From Nematostella vectensis (taxonomy: Eukaryota; Cnidaria; Anthozoa; Actiniaria; Edwardsiidae), in assembly GCF_932526225.1 (NCBI RefSeq), contig NC_064038.1, positions 4,588,001 to 4,652,000 on the forward strand: a stretch of 64,000 bases of DNA, in the 5' to 3' direction. The notes below the pieces were generated by a model that saw only the letters and a program-made list of their open reading frames with translations, did not search any database and was not told where the DNA came from. This document shows positions 38,612-50,455 of the stretch, one piece after another. How positions within the stretch are numbered: the first letter of the stretch is position 1; each line of letters begins with the position of its first letter. A program made the translations under genes and the position numbers.

Positions 38612-41048
38612 ATCCGGCGGATATGTGCATATTTTACCTTGAATTGCGCACTTTTTGCTAAAGTTACCAATTTTAGCATAGTGATAGTTTTTAATACCTC
38701 TTACAATATAGGTTATAGAGCCAAGCTCAGTTCGGCTTTAATTTCTTATTAATAATGAATATTGATTTGGCCGCCATTTTGAACCGGAAGTAAACTATTT
38801 TTTTCCAAAAAATAAATAAACTCGCACATTTTGAGAAAGTTTACTAATAGACGGATAAAATATACATCAAAGAATGCATATTAAACAAAGAATTCTGAAA
38901 GAAATCGCAAATTTTTCATTTTGTAACTTTTACGGTGACGGGTTTGGAACCGGAAGTAGTCAAGAATAAGTAACGGCACGCTTGTTTCGCTTTGCGCCTT
39001 TTAACAAAAATAAGAAAAACTTTTTTCAGGAGTAGTTTCGGGGAATCTTTACAAGATAGGCTATGGAGCCAAAAAAATCTGATTAAATCACAGATTATCT
39101 TGCGCTATTAAAATGGCCGATAATTTTCGGGAAGTGAAAATCACGCGTCGATACTCACTAAAAGTCGTCAAATGATAGAAAAAGCCACATGTAGCCAGCA
39201 CAAGTATACCAAATATACACACTCAATAGCTGGATCAAGAGAAAAGAAAGAAGACGAAAGAAACTGTTTATGTGACAAGCCTGGTGGGGATACCAAGAAC
39301 CACGGTGAGCGGGCCGCTCCACCTATTGACTTCAACGTCTGTAAACGACCGCATCATGAATACGTGCAAGTGCTACAAGATGAACAGTTTCTAACTGTAG
39401 GAACCGTTTAACTGGTGGCCTCGGGTGCGCGCTTATCACTCTCCTTGCCTTTCTTCCTCATTCTACAGAAAAGTGAAAGGAGTATCTCGCCAAATAAATA
39501 CTGGTAGAATTTCACGCATTTACTGGCGTGATACTGTATACTGTTGTGCGGATAGGGGGAAAAGACAGTACTTGCTGTATTCCCCGAAGCCACAGATGCT
39601 TTTTGACAGTTAGCCTTTAGGTCAATTGAGATAAAAGACAGAATGTTTGACAGCACTTGAGGGCTTTCCACTGCTTCTATACGACCGAACATGTACAGAG
39701 AGTCGAAAGTAGACAAGGCAAAAATGCAGCTTTTCGTGAAGAAAGGAACAGCATTTGATGTCATTCACTGACGAAGGTAGCTATCATACAACACACCACG
39801 AAAGCTGTCATTCAAGCAGAGCATTGTTGGGGTTAAAGCACTCCTCCCTGCCTCAGTACTTCCGTCTTTTTAGCAGAATGGACAAAAGTTGCCAGCCGCT
39901 TTGGACAAACGCTACTTAGGCTTTCCAAAGCGTGCCAAGAAGCCAAAGAACTATTAGATAAAGAACCAAGAGCTATTAAATGCAAGATAGGGTGCCCAGC
40001 ACGCTGCACTTACACCTAAGCCAGCATGTGAAATGTTCATCCCTTTGCAGCTCAACTGAATCGTGTAACGATAAAGCTGTAAGATATCTGAACTGCATTA
40101 AATGAAGATAGCAGTTCTCTTCGGAGCTTGTAATTACCTTAGACCGACGTATATAAACCACACTCTTTTTGTTTTATAAGAATCAATTTTTTTAAGAGCG
40201 CCCAGCCTGAGATTTCACTAATTTTTAACAACATGCCGAGGCTCACATAGCAGGGAAATATTTTCTTAATATTAAATATCAATTTAATGCACATGCAAAA
40301 TACAACTGTCATTTATCATTTGTGCAATTCCATTAAAAATAATGCTTCATTGCTTATTCGTATATGGTTTGATTAGAGTGTACAGAAACAGGTTTGGAAA
40401 CTACTTCCTGTTTTAAAAAATGGTAAAATTAATAGCAGAAACCTAATCAGTTTTGCCTTTTCCACAACTTTATCAAATGGATTTCATGAATATTTTAGTC
40501 ATAGACTTTTAAACAAGATGCATCTCTGTGCTTTTAAAAATGACAAATTTAATCTCCGGTGCAAAATGGCGGCAATTTTAATCAACCATATTAGTCGGTG
40601 ATAAAAGCCGATTTTATCTTGGCTCCATAGCTTATCTTATAAAGGTTATTTCAAACTACAACTGCAATAAAATGGGTGAAATAAACGTCCGAGGTTTTAC
40701 TATCGACTACTTCCGGTTGAAGGTGACTATCTCCTTGAAAGTTCCAAGAATGAAAAATATGCGTTTATTTTCAGCAATCTTGGGTTTAAATACATTTTGT
40801 GACTTTCATTTTAGTTGTCTAGTGGCAAAACATTATCAAACTTTGCATATTTATTTACTTTTTTGAAAAAGGTAGTTTACTTCCGGTTCAAAAAGACGGC
40901 TAAATCAATACTCCTTATTAAAAAGAAAATAAAGCCGATCTGAGGTTGGCTCTATAGCCCATCTTGTAACGGGTAATAAAAACCATCACTATGCTAAAAT
41001 TGGTAGCTTTAGCAAAATGTGCGCAATTCAAACACATATCCGCCGGAC
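38612..41048. mobile_element. 2.4-kb DNA transposon, copy 1 (inverted relative to copy 2)
   Basis: Ends are ATCCGGCGGATATGTG and its inverse CACATATCCGCCGGAC, flanked by TA on both sides, suggesting a TA target site. Each end carries an inverted arm of about 500 bp made of two similar modules. Each module has an AAGATAGGCTATGGAGCCAA-like word, then ATGGCGGCC, then ACTTCCGGTT. Inside are open frames of 118 codons (39764-39408, minus) and 79 codons (39172-39411, plus). Neither shows a motif I recognise, and neither is long enough for a whole transposase, so the copy is probably non-autonomous. It is near-identical to the copy at 46594-49040 in opposite orientation, while the outside flanks differ. 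Confidence 0.9.
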
Positions 41049-41645
41049 TAATAGCGGTGCTTAGGCCGGAATCTCCAGCTTAGCCGTAAAGCTTTATGCT
41101 GCCATACGGTGATTCAGCGGACGTCTGGATGTATGGTTTATTTTATTTTTCTCATTTTACCTGATCTGGACGAGGTTCGATTCTCGGCAATGTTTCCTTT
41201 TTTTCTTTCTTTCTTTCTTTTTTTTTTTTTTTTACTATGGTACTATAGGTACTTTTTATGGCGTTATCATTTTTTCATGTCGTATTTATCATTGCTTTAC
41301 TAGAGTAAATAACTAAAAGTCTTCCTAGCCAACCTGTGCCCGGCTACAACAGTATTCGGCCTCAGCCAATCCTTGCATTCCTGAGTTCTAGAGGCTAAAA
41401 TTCATCACCCACCCCAAGCCCCTATCACTCTAGAAGTAGAAAACATCTCCCCTTTCTCTCCCTCAAAAAAAATCAGAGTCTATGGCTTCCTTCTATTTCC
41501 TATAATCGCAGGCGCCCTTGGGGCTACCCGCGAGAGACCAAAACGCTTTCATTCGCCATGAGAAGATCATCAGTTTGCGCAAGTCGAAACTTCTAATCTG
41601 GATTCGCTTATTGAGACTCAATCAGCAGGCTGTATTGGTTCTCAC

Positions 41646-42620
41646 TATGTGCTTACGTTCGACCGGTTCTCACTTGTGTTGCGCTTACGTTGACCGGTTC
41701 TCACTCGTGCTGCGCTTCCGTTCGACCGGTTCTCACTTGTGCTGCGCTTCCGTTCGACCGGTTCTCACTTGCGTTACGCTTGTGTTTTACTGATTCTCGC
41801 TTGTGCTGCGCTTCCGTTTGACCGGTTCTCACTTGTGTTACGCTTACGTTGACCGGTTCTCACTTGTGTTACGCTTGTGTTTTACTGATTCTCGCTTGTG
41901 CTGCGCTTACGTTTGACCGATTCTCACTTGTGTTTCGTTACGTTGACCGGTTCTCACTTGCGTTACGCTTGTGTTTTACTGATTCTCGCTTGTGCTGCGC
42001 TTCCGTTTAACCGGTTCTCACTTGTGTTGCGCTTACGTTGACCGGTTTTTACTTGTGTTGCGCTTACGTTGACCGATTCTCACTTGTGTTACGCTTGTGT
42101 TTTACTGATTCTCGCTTGTGCTGCGCTTCCGTTTGACCGGTTCTCACTTGTGTTACGCTTACGTTGACCGGTTCTCACTTGTGTTACGCTTGTGTTTTAC
42201 TGATTCTCGCTTGTGCTGCGCTTCCGTTTGACCGGTTCTCACTTGTGTTGCGCTTACGTTTGACCGGTTCTCACTTGTGCTGCGCTTACGTTTGACCGGT
42301 TCTCACTTGTGTTGCGCTTACGTTTGACCAGTTCTCACTTGTGTTGCGCTTACGTTTGACCGGTTCTCACTTGTGTTGCGCTTACGTTTGACCGGTTCTC
42401 ACTTGTGTTGCGCTTACGTTTGACCAGTTCTCACTTGTGTTGCGCTTACGTTCGACCGGTTCTCACTTGTGTTGCGCTTACGTTTGACCGGTTCTCACTT
42501 GTGTTGCGCTTACGTTCGACCGGTTCTCACTTGTGTTGCGCTTGTGTTTTACTGATTCTCGCTTGTGCTGCGCTTACGTTTGACCGATTCTCACTTGTGT
42601 TGCGCTTGTGTTGCGCTTTA
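41646..42620. repeat. 32-bp minisatellite, about 30 copies
   Basis: Units of the form ACCGGTTCTCACTTGTGTTG plus CGCTTACGTTTG repeat every 31-33 bp. A variant unit (TGTTTTACTGATTCTCGCTT) recurs in regular alternation in the first half, giving a higher-order pattern, while the second half is nearly uniform. Open frames here are by-products. Confidence 0.92.
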
Positions 42621-42644
42621 GCCTGTAATGCGGTGTTTTCATAA

Positions 42645-42679
42645 CCGCCATCTTTGATTTTCAAAATCCAAGATGGCGG
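42645..42679. repeat. Near-perfect palindrome with YY1-like arms
   Basis: A 35-bp inverted repeat with arms CCGCCATCTTTGATTTT and its near-complement. Both arms carry the AAGATGGCGG word that binds YY1. It sits directly after the 32-bp minisatellite. A mixed poly-C and CA tract follows at 42842-42905. Confidence 0.7.
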
Positions 42680-43500
42680 CTAAAAAAACATCGAGTAAAC
42701 GCGTGCATTGCATGCTAGTTGCGCTTACATTACGGTTTTAAATTGTCTCGACACGTCACAGGTGGTTTTCACTTTGCTCGTGCGCTTGTGTACCGCGCAA
42801 ACATGTCGACAGACTTGCTGCTTTTATCAGGCGCGTCGCACCACCCCCCCCCCCCCCCCCACACACACACACCCCACCATCCCCCCACAACACACACACA
42901 CACCTCACACAACCTTTCACTACAAAAAGCAGTGCATGTTCCTTTTTTAAGAATCGCCCAATCTGACATTTTTTGGTATGATATCTGGCCGCCCCATTCA
43001 GTTTATCCTGCTAACGCCTGTTTACAAACCTCAGAGCATTGCAATCGGTAATGACTCGCATATTACCTACGAGAGAATGACGGTCTCAGGGCAAATTCCC
43101 GGATTAAGCTTTTATTGATTCAACAGCTGTTTTAGGTCCTTTTACTTTAGGGAAAGAAAAAAACTAATGTACCATTTGTTAATTTCCCACACGGAATAAG
43201 CATGGAGCATCTAATTTTGGACGTTTTTTTATAAGAAGTTTTTCAGTTAAGGCTGGGCGTTCTTACAAAAATGGTTCTTATAAAAAAGAGTGTATATATA
43301 ACCAATATAATTTCAAGGATAGCTTCCCCAAAGTGCGTACCGACACTTTGTGTTTTGTTTCTTTTCTCGAACAAGTCTTCCATATAAAAATTTATTTTTA
43401 ATATTTGTTTGTCGTTTAGCGTTCTGAACTTATAGAATGAGTGAAATTTTGTCACACCTTCCTGGGGCTTTTTGTTATCTAATCGTCACATCTGTTCATT

Positions 43501-44505
43501 CTAGTGTGGGACAACAATCCTGGTAGGTCGTTTGCATTGCAAAATTGACTTGAAAGTGTTTCGAAATTCGCTATTCATGGCGGCATAAATTGCCGGATTA
43601 AATGCGCTATTCACGGTAGCGAACATCACAGCTCCTGCATACACGAATGAATTTATATAATTCTCTTTTATAACGTCCAAAATCATAATACAAAAAAGCG
43701 GTGTCCAGCAAATAAGAAACGAGCCAAGCACCAATACGACCATTTTCGCCGCTTTAGCCTCCTTCAAGAAGTCTATAGTGGCTTTGCTACGCCGCGAGTA
43801 ATTCTGCATTATGTTATTCATAGCACACGCGATTCTGCTAGAATGATCCTTAGCAGTTCGAAGTATTTTGTAATAAGCCACGAGCATGAAGAATCCCGGG
43901 ATAGTAGCGGCAATACAAATTGCGATGATGTAGTTTTTGTCCAGGTTGAAAGGAACCTGGCAAAAAAGGCCCCCCGGTTCCGGCCTCCTCACTTTTCGCC
44001 AGCCCATGTAAGGTATAAACCCGACAGTCGTCGAAAATACCCATACAAAAGCAACAATGGCGGAAACACGGCGTTTGGTAGTGAACGCTCTGTAATGCAG
44101 GGGTGTTTCTATCGCCAAATAACGATCTAGGCTTATAGCACTGAGATTGGAAACGGAATTAAACATGAGCGATATTGTCACTGAAATGGCAGCATGACAG
44201 TAACGAATGCCTCGGCTGTACTCCATCATAGGCGCCACCACATTCGATAAAACAATAAGTGGCACAACGGCCAGAGAGATCAGTAAGTCTCCCACTGCCA
44301 GGCTTGTTATAAACACACTTGTTTTGTTCTGAAGTCGCCTGTTCACAGCCACTGACACAATCACAAGCAAATTTCCAGAAAAGATGGCTACGGCCAGAAA
44401 TGAGATTGCGACAACCATTCCTACCAAACTTGCATTACTCCCAGATCCACCCAGAAGCGTTCCCTCGTCCGTGCTATTATTCATGCCAAAATAATATCTT
44501 TTCAC
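43501..44505 (-). CDS. Rhodopsin-class (class A) G-protein-coupled receptor
   Basis: A single open exon of 334 residues with seven hydrophobic segments. Class A landmarks: GN at 44-45 in helix 1, LAVGD with D73 in helix 2, C103 and C182 for the extracellular disulphide, DRY at 127-129, CWTP at 266-269 and NPAIY at 303-307. N-glycosylation sites (N9, N10, N24) precede helix 1. The helix 3 position where amine receptors have Asp (3.32) is T110, so binding of a biogenic amine is unlikely. The tail is short with a cysteine at 324 that could be palmitoylated. The layout recalls the large intronless GPCR sets of cnidarians; the ligand is unknown. The first ATG (44505) is used; a second in-frame ATG at 44484 is equally possible. 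The gene is framed by two inverted transposon copies. Confidence 0.93.
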   Translation of the reverse strand: MKRYYFGMNNSTDEGTLLGGSGSNASLVGMVVAISFLAVAIFSGNLLVIVSVAVNRRLQNKTSVFITSLAVGDLLISLAVVPLIVLSNVVAPMMEYSRGIRYCHAAISVTISLMFNSVSNLSAISLDRYLAIETPLHYRAFTTKRRVSAIVAFVWVFSTTVGFIPYMGWRKVRRPEPGGLFCQVPFNLDKNYIIAICIAATIPGFFMLVAYYKILRTAKDHSSRIACAMNNIMQNYSRRSKATIDFLKEAKAAKMVVLVLGSFLICWTPLFCIMILDVIKENYINSFVYAGAVMFATVNSAFNPAIYAAMNSEFRNTFKSILQCKRPTRIVVPH

Positions 44506-46593
44506 TTGATTCCACTCAGATCCGTTCGAGTTTAGGATTAGTGTTAGTTACAAAATAGCAAAGAGTTTATATTTACCGACTTGAATGCTATTTATGACGA
44601 TCTTAGGTTTCGCTGTGACGACACATCAGCGATAATGTTCGGTTGTCCTGGTAGCCGACTGGCTGCCCCAAAAAATACACCACGCAAATCTCAAAGACCT
44701 GTTAACAAGTAATAATCAAGTCCTGAAATAGACCACTTCAAAACTTCGCCGTAATTTTAAAAAACAAATGCCAATGTTTTGCTCGTACCTGACACGAGTT
44801 ACTTATTCTCATTCCTTGTGACAGTGTTATCCTGAGTTCTGTGCGACTTTATTTCGCTTTCTGATTACCAAACTTTCTGTTTTATCCCGTTCAACTCATT
44901 TGAGGCTTAATTTCCGTAGAGTACAAACAACACACGAGAATTCATCATTTGTTGTCCAATCACCGCAGCCCCCCGGAGCTCAGCGATCGAGAAAGAAATA
45001 AACTCTGTAGATTTCGTCTAGTTTTGTTTACCGCTAGTCAAATAGTGTTCCCAGTTTGCATTTCATAATCATCCCTATTACTACTACTCTTTTGTATTCT
45101 AATTTGGCTAAATGCATCTTATTCTATGTACAAATTGGCATCTTGTTAAATTCAATTCTAGAATCTTAAACTTGCGGTATGGTCGGTTTTGACGGTTCCT
45201 CTATTTTATTATAAATCCTTTTTCAACTGTTTGATTTTCATTATTTTTCTAACAGCGTGTCTGCTCGTTACGGGCCTAAAAGTCCTCTCTCTTGACGTGT
45301 CTATGTGAAAAGTGACTGCAGGAATAAAGGTTTTGGCACATGTTTGACATAAAACTGGGAGGTTTATTGATTTTTTCATCGCATGTGTTCTTAACGCGGA
45401 CTAACTTTCCTGGGATCATTGTAGTCTGATAGTGATAACGAGGAAAGACTGACTTTTATTATGAATGGAACCTTCACAGAAGTAGCGCGCTGGTACTTAT
45501 TACTCGTATTGTAATTGACTCTCTCTCAGTTTAGAGCGTGTTTGTTTCACACCTATCTGGTAAACATTCGTTATGAATTTGCTAATTAAAATAGGAGATT
45601 GCTTCTACGACTTTTTAAAAATCTTCTCAACTAACACACTTGTATGATATAAACCATAAATGTTTACAATCAAAATGATTTAAAGTTTCTGCCTTGTCGA
45701 TTTATTTCTCTGTAATATTTGCTCCACACTTGACTTTTTTCTATTGAGGACATTTAGACCAGGGTTTAAGCTTAGTGGTCGACTATTGTTTCATCAGCTG
45801 TGTTGATATACGGCTTCTCTTTTATATGGTGTGCTTACTTATCTCCTTATTTCCATGAATCTCTAACCAATACAGAAACTATATCTTCAGTAATAAATGT
45901 TGATGGTGTATTATCACCTCCAATCTCTAATGCTCGAAGTCGTTTTGTAATCAAGAAAAAAAATCAAGCATCTGCGATTCTTTGGATTTGGGTGCTTAAA
46001 TGACAACGACGGAAAAAATAAAATATTTAAATGAAATTAAACCCTTTCTGAAAAAAAAGAATTCGGTATTTTTTTCGTAAGCGCTGAAAAGGTTTCTGTT
46101 ATTTTGCCGCTAAAAGACTAAGCGCGCGCTAGTTTGCCGCCCAAACAGTCACGTGATCTCTTAGCGCAAGTCCCCTATTGCTCTGTGCTTCAGAGTAGAT
46201 GCAACGGTGGCGTAATAATGAGGAGTATTCCAAGGAGGGGTGGGGTGAGGGAGCTCTTATCCATCCTAAATCGCCTTAACATTCTTTTACCCCATTTTGT
46301 ATACGATGTTTGCCACATCAAATAACTTCAATTTTATCTCAAAATTTTGATTTTTAATTTCCTTAAAAAGCGATATTTCATATAATAGGCTTCTTTCGAA
46401 AGCTAGTCTTTGGTTGCTCTTGTTAAAATTTCAGTTTGTTTGGTTTTAAAATACGTTTGTTTGTAGTCAACTAAGGAAGCTCTAAATAATTCGCCGTCAT
46501 TCGAAGTGCTTCTTCCCTAATCAATATTTGCAATGCTTCAAATTGAGGATCTAGCTTGTGTGGGCGGCGATATATCAACTCGTGTCAGTAATA
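44506..46593. other. Upstream flank of the GPCR gene, no gene recognised
   Basis: No exon or RNA gene was recognised. At about 46110-46180 there is a member of the dispersed CACGTG repeat family (AGTCACGTGATCTCTTAGCG). The part next to 44506 probably holds the GPCR promoter. Confidence 0.4.
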
Positions 46594-49040
46594 GTCCGGC
46601 GGATATGTGTTTGAATTGCGCACATTTTGCTAATACTACCAATTTTAGCATAGTGATGGTTTTTAATACCCTTTACAAGATAGGCTACAGAGCCAACCTC
46701 AGATCAGCTTTATTTTCTTTTTAATAAGGAGTATTGATTTGGCCGCCATTTTGAACCGGAAGTAAACTATCTTTTTCAAAAAAGTAAATAAACTTGCAAA
46801 GTTTGATAATGTTTTGCCACTTGACGACTAAAATGAAAGTCACAAAATGTATTTAAACCCAAGATTGCTGAAAATAACCGCATATTTTTCATTCTTGAAA
46901 CTTTTAAGGAGATAGTCACCTTTAACCGGAAGTAGTCGATAGTAAAACCTCGGACGTTTATATCACCCATTTTATTGCAGTTGTATTTTGAAATAACCTT
47001 TATAAGATAAGCTATGGAGCCAAGATAAAATCGGCTTTTATCACCGACTAATATGGTTGATTAAAATTGCCGCCATTTTGCACCGGAGATTAAATTTGTC
47101 ATTTTTAAAAGCACAGAGATGCACATCTTGTTTAAAAGTCTTCGACTAAAATATTCATGAAATCCATTTAATAAAGTTGTGGAAAAGGCAAAACTGATTA
47201 GGTTTCTGCTATTAATTTTACCGTTTTTTATAAACAGGAAGTAGTTTCCAAACCGGTTTCTGTACACTCTAATCAAACCAGCTTAATGCATATACGAATA
47301 AGCAATAAAGCATTATTTTTAATGGAATTGCACAAATAATAAATGACAGTTGTATTTTGCATGTGCATTAAATTGATATTTAATATTAAGAAAATATTTC
47401 CCTGCTATGTGAGCCTCGGCATGTTGTTAAAAATTAGTGAAATCTCAGGCTGAGCGTTCTTAAAAAAATAGATTCTTATAAAACAAAAAGAGTGTGGTTT
47501 ATATACGTCGGTCTAACGTAATTACAAGCTCCGATGAGAACTGCTATCTTCATTTAATGCAGTTCAGATATCTTACAGCTTTATCGTTACACGATTCAGT
47601 GGAGCTGCAAAGGGATGAACATTTCATGCTGGCTTGGGTGTAAGTGCAGCGTGCTGGGCACCCTATCTTGCATTTAATAGCTCTTGGTTCTTTATCTAAT
47701 AGTTCTTTGGCTTCTTGGCACGCCTTGGAAAGCCTTAGTAGCGATTGTCCAAAGCGGCTGGCAACTTTTGTCCATTCTGCTAAAAAGACGGAAGTACTGA
47801 GGCAGGGAGGAGTGCTTTGCCCCCAACAATGCTCTGCTTGAATGACAGCTTTCGTGGTGTGTTGTATGATAGCTACCTTCGTCAGTGAATGACATCAAAT
47901 GCTGTTCCTTTCTTCACGAAAAGCTGCATTTTTGCCTTGTCTACTTTCGACTCTCTGTACATGTTTGGTCGTATAGAAGCAGTGGAAAGCGCTCAAGTGT
48001 TGTCAAACATTCTTTCTTTTATCTCAATTGACCTAAAGGCTAACTGTCGAAAAGCATCTGTGGCTTCGGGAAATACAGGAAGTACTGTCTTTTCCCCCTA
48101 TCCGCACAACAGTATACAGTATCACGCCAGTAAATGTGTGAAATTCTACCAGTATTTATTTGGCGAGATACTCCTTTCACTTTTCTGTAGAATAAGGAAG
48201 AAAAGCAAGGAGAGTGATAAGCGCGCACCCGAGGCCACCAGTTAAACGGTTCCTACAGTTAGAAACTGTTCATCTTGTAGCACTTGCACATATTCATGAT
48301 GCGGTCGTTTACAGACGTTGAAGTAAATAGGTGGAGCGGCCCGCTCACCGTGGTTCTTGGTATCCCCAACAGGCTTGTCACATAAGCAGTTTCTTTCGTC
48401 TTCTTTCTTTTCTCTTGATCCAGCTATTGAGTGTGTATATTTGGTATACTTGTGCTGGCTACATGTAGCTTTTCTATCATTTGACGACTTTTAGTGAGTA
48501 TCGACGCGTGATTTTCACTTCCCGAAAATTATCGGCCATTTTAATAGCGCAAGATAATCCGTGATTTAATCAGATTTTTTTGGCTCCATAGCCTATCTTG
48601 TAAAGATTCCCCGAAACTACTGCTGAAATAAGTTTTTCTTATTTTTGTTAAAAGGCGCAAAGTGAAACAAGCGTGCCGTTATTTATTCTTGACTACTTCC
48701 GGTTCAAAATCCGTCACCGTAAAAGTTACAAAATGAAAAATTTGCGGTTACTTTCAGAATTCTTTGGTTAATATACATTCTTTGATGTATATTTTATTCG
48801 TCTATGAGTACACTTTCTCAAAATGTGCGAGTTTATTTATTTTTTGGAAAAAAATAGTTTACTTCCGGTTCAAAATGGCGGCCAAATCAATATTCATTAT
48901 TAATAAGAAATTAAAGCCGAATTGAGCTTGGCTCTATAACCTATATTGTAAGGGGTATTAAAAACTATCACTATGCTAAAATTGGTAACTTTAGCAAAAA
49001 GTGTGCAATTCAAGGTAAAATCGGCACATATCCGCCGGAC
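46594..49040. mobile_element. 2.4-kb DNA transposon, copy 2 (inverted relative to copy 1)
   Basis: Ends are GTCCGGCGGATATGTG and its exact inverse, flanked by TA (46592-46593 and 49041-49042). Length is 2447 bp against 2437 bp for copy 1, and the order of internal landmarks is the same but reversed. The 118-codon frame is at 47889-48245 on the plus strand and differs from copy 1 at only a few residues. The other frame (79 codons in copy 1) is broken by an indel near its start. The ETS-like ACTTCCGG and ATGGCGGCC words recur in each arm. Confidence 0.9.
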
Positions 49041-49254
49041 TATAACACAAACATAGAAGAATGACGTGACATCTGCGACGAGGCATTCGTAATATTGCTA
49101 TAAGGGTGGCAAATCTTGATTCAAAACGACTGACTTTTATGTTACATTTATTCTCTTCTTTTCCCTAGCGAGAGCAAATATTCGAACACTGAGGAACTTA
49201 TTGTATTATGGTAGGCATATTATCAATGTTTATAAAGTTGAGGATGAGGAGGGT

Positions 49255-49355
49255 TTCCCTGCTAGCAGAGGCCTCTTTTCTCTGTATTTCGCAGCGAAAT
49301 ACAGAGAGTATTTCGCAGCGAAATACAGAGAAAAGAGGCCTCTGCTAGCAGGGAA
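49255..49355. repeat. 101-bp near-perfect hairpin
   Basis: Arms of 48 bases pair with a single A-A mismatch around a loop of about 5 bases. The outer arm starts TTCCCTGCTAGCAGAGGCCT, and a 14-base word (AGCGAAATACAGAG-like) occurs inverted inside. A diverged relative of the arm (GCCTCTGTTAGCAGGG) occurs twice at about 30290-30352. It may be a tiny fold-back element or a hairpin RNA source. Confidence 0.85.
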
Positions 49356-50455
49356 GAGGAGGGTAGTTTCGTGTCTAAATGTCTTTTTAACGAAGATATT
49401 TAGCTTAAGAAAATTTTTAATATTGTCATCCTCCAGTATCTTTCCAAATTATAACAAATGTTCTAAAAGTTTAATAAGTTTACATGCACAGAAGGAAATA
49501 CCACGTAATGCAATAACTTGACATTTATTTCAAGACATTTTATTTATTACATTTAACATTTTATATATTCAATTATGTCTCATTTGGAAGATCCGTTTTC
49601 ATTCAATGGTTCTAATACATATATAAACATCACCGTCTTTGATCTGGATTTATAATGTAATAAATTAACTTTATAAATAAATATAAAAATAATTGAAAAT
49701 CACAGAATCCTTTATTTAAAGGACTTTCCAATATTCTTAAATTCTCGAGGTGAAAAACTCCTTTGTTAAGGCCTCTCGCGGGTAACTGTTTTACAAATTC
49801 GTTCAAATTAAACCCGTTTACAGTAGCGTTTCAAAGCGTGCGATCGTTCTGGTCTCTGGCGAATATAATCACCAATGCTTCTTCACATTACAAGAAAACT
49901 AAGAGGCACAGCCACAACCCTTCTGTCCATTTGCTTATAACTTTAGAAGAAAAATCCCCCTCCCCTCCGGCCCATATTGGCGCTTACATATACCTTTTAG
50001 AAATATCTGTTTGGTCATAGCAAACAGTACTTAGTTTCTTATGCAAAGTGCAACATTCGTTACAGTCTCCACCGACACTTAAGTCTTATCTAAGTTAGCC
50101 ATTCATGATTGCATGATCGCAGCTTGATTGCTTGCTTGATTGGCAGGTACTAGTTGGCTAACTTCATAAAACTGGGCATGGTTGCATGCGCCAAATTTTT
50201 AATCCATGAATAAACAACCTGCAGTTTCTTTTCTCTCATTATATAGGACAAAGATGTGAAGTTAAAAAATAGGTTATCGTTGACATTGAAAATAAGCATG
50301 CATCTATGCTGCTGAGAAAGTGCACATAGTCATAGGTATCATGGACAAAGAAACAAACAAGTGGGTGTGTGTGCACCCCGACACGCCACACATAAAAGAT
50401 ATAAGATATTTTGGGCTTTGTGTTTTGTACAATAATCATATCTAATAACTTAACA
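49356..50455. other. Intergenic stretch downstream of JTB
   Basis: Very AT-rich around 49500-49740. No gene was recognised. The part next to 50456 is probably the 3' UTR of the minus-strand JTB gene. Confidence 0.4.

Noticed and set aside
43843-44130. Plus-strand frame within the GPCR gene
   Set aside because: It is the antisense of a strongly supported receptor exon.
43501-44505. Assignment of the GPCR as an adenosine or biogenic amine receptor
   Set aside because: Position 3.32 is Thr, not Asp, and the adenosine-type residues in helices 6 and 7 are missing.
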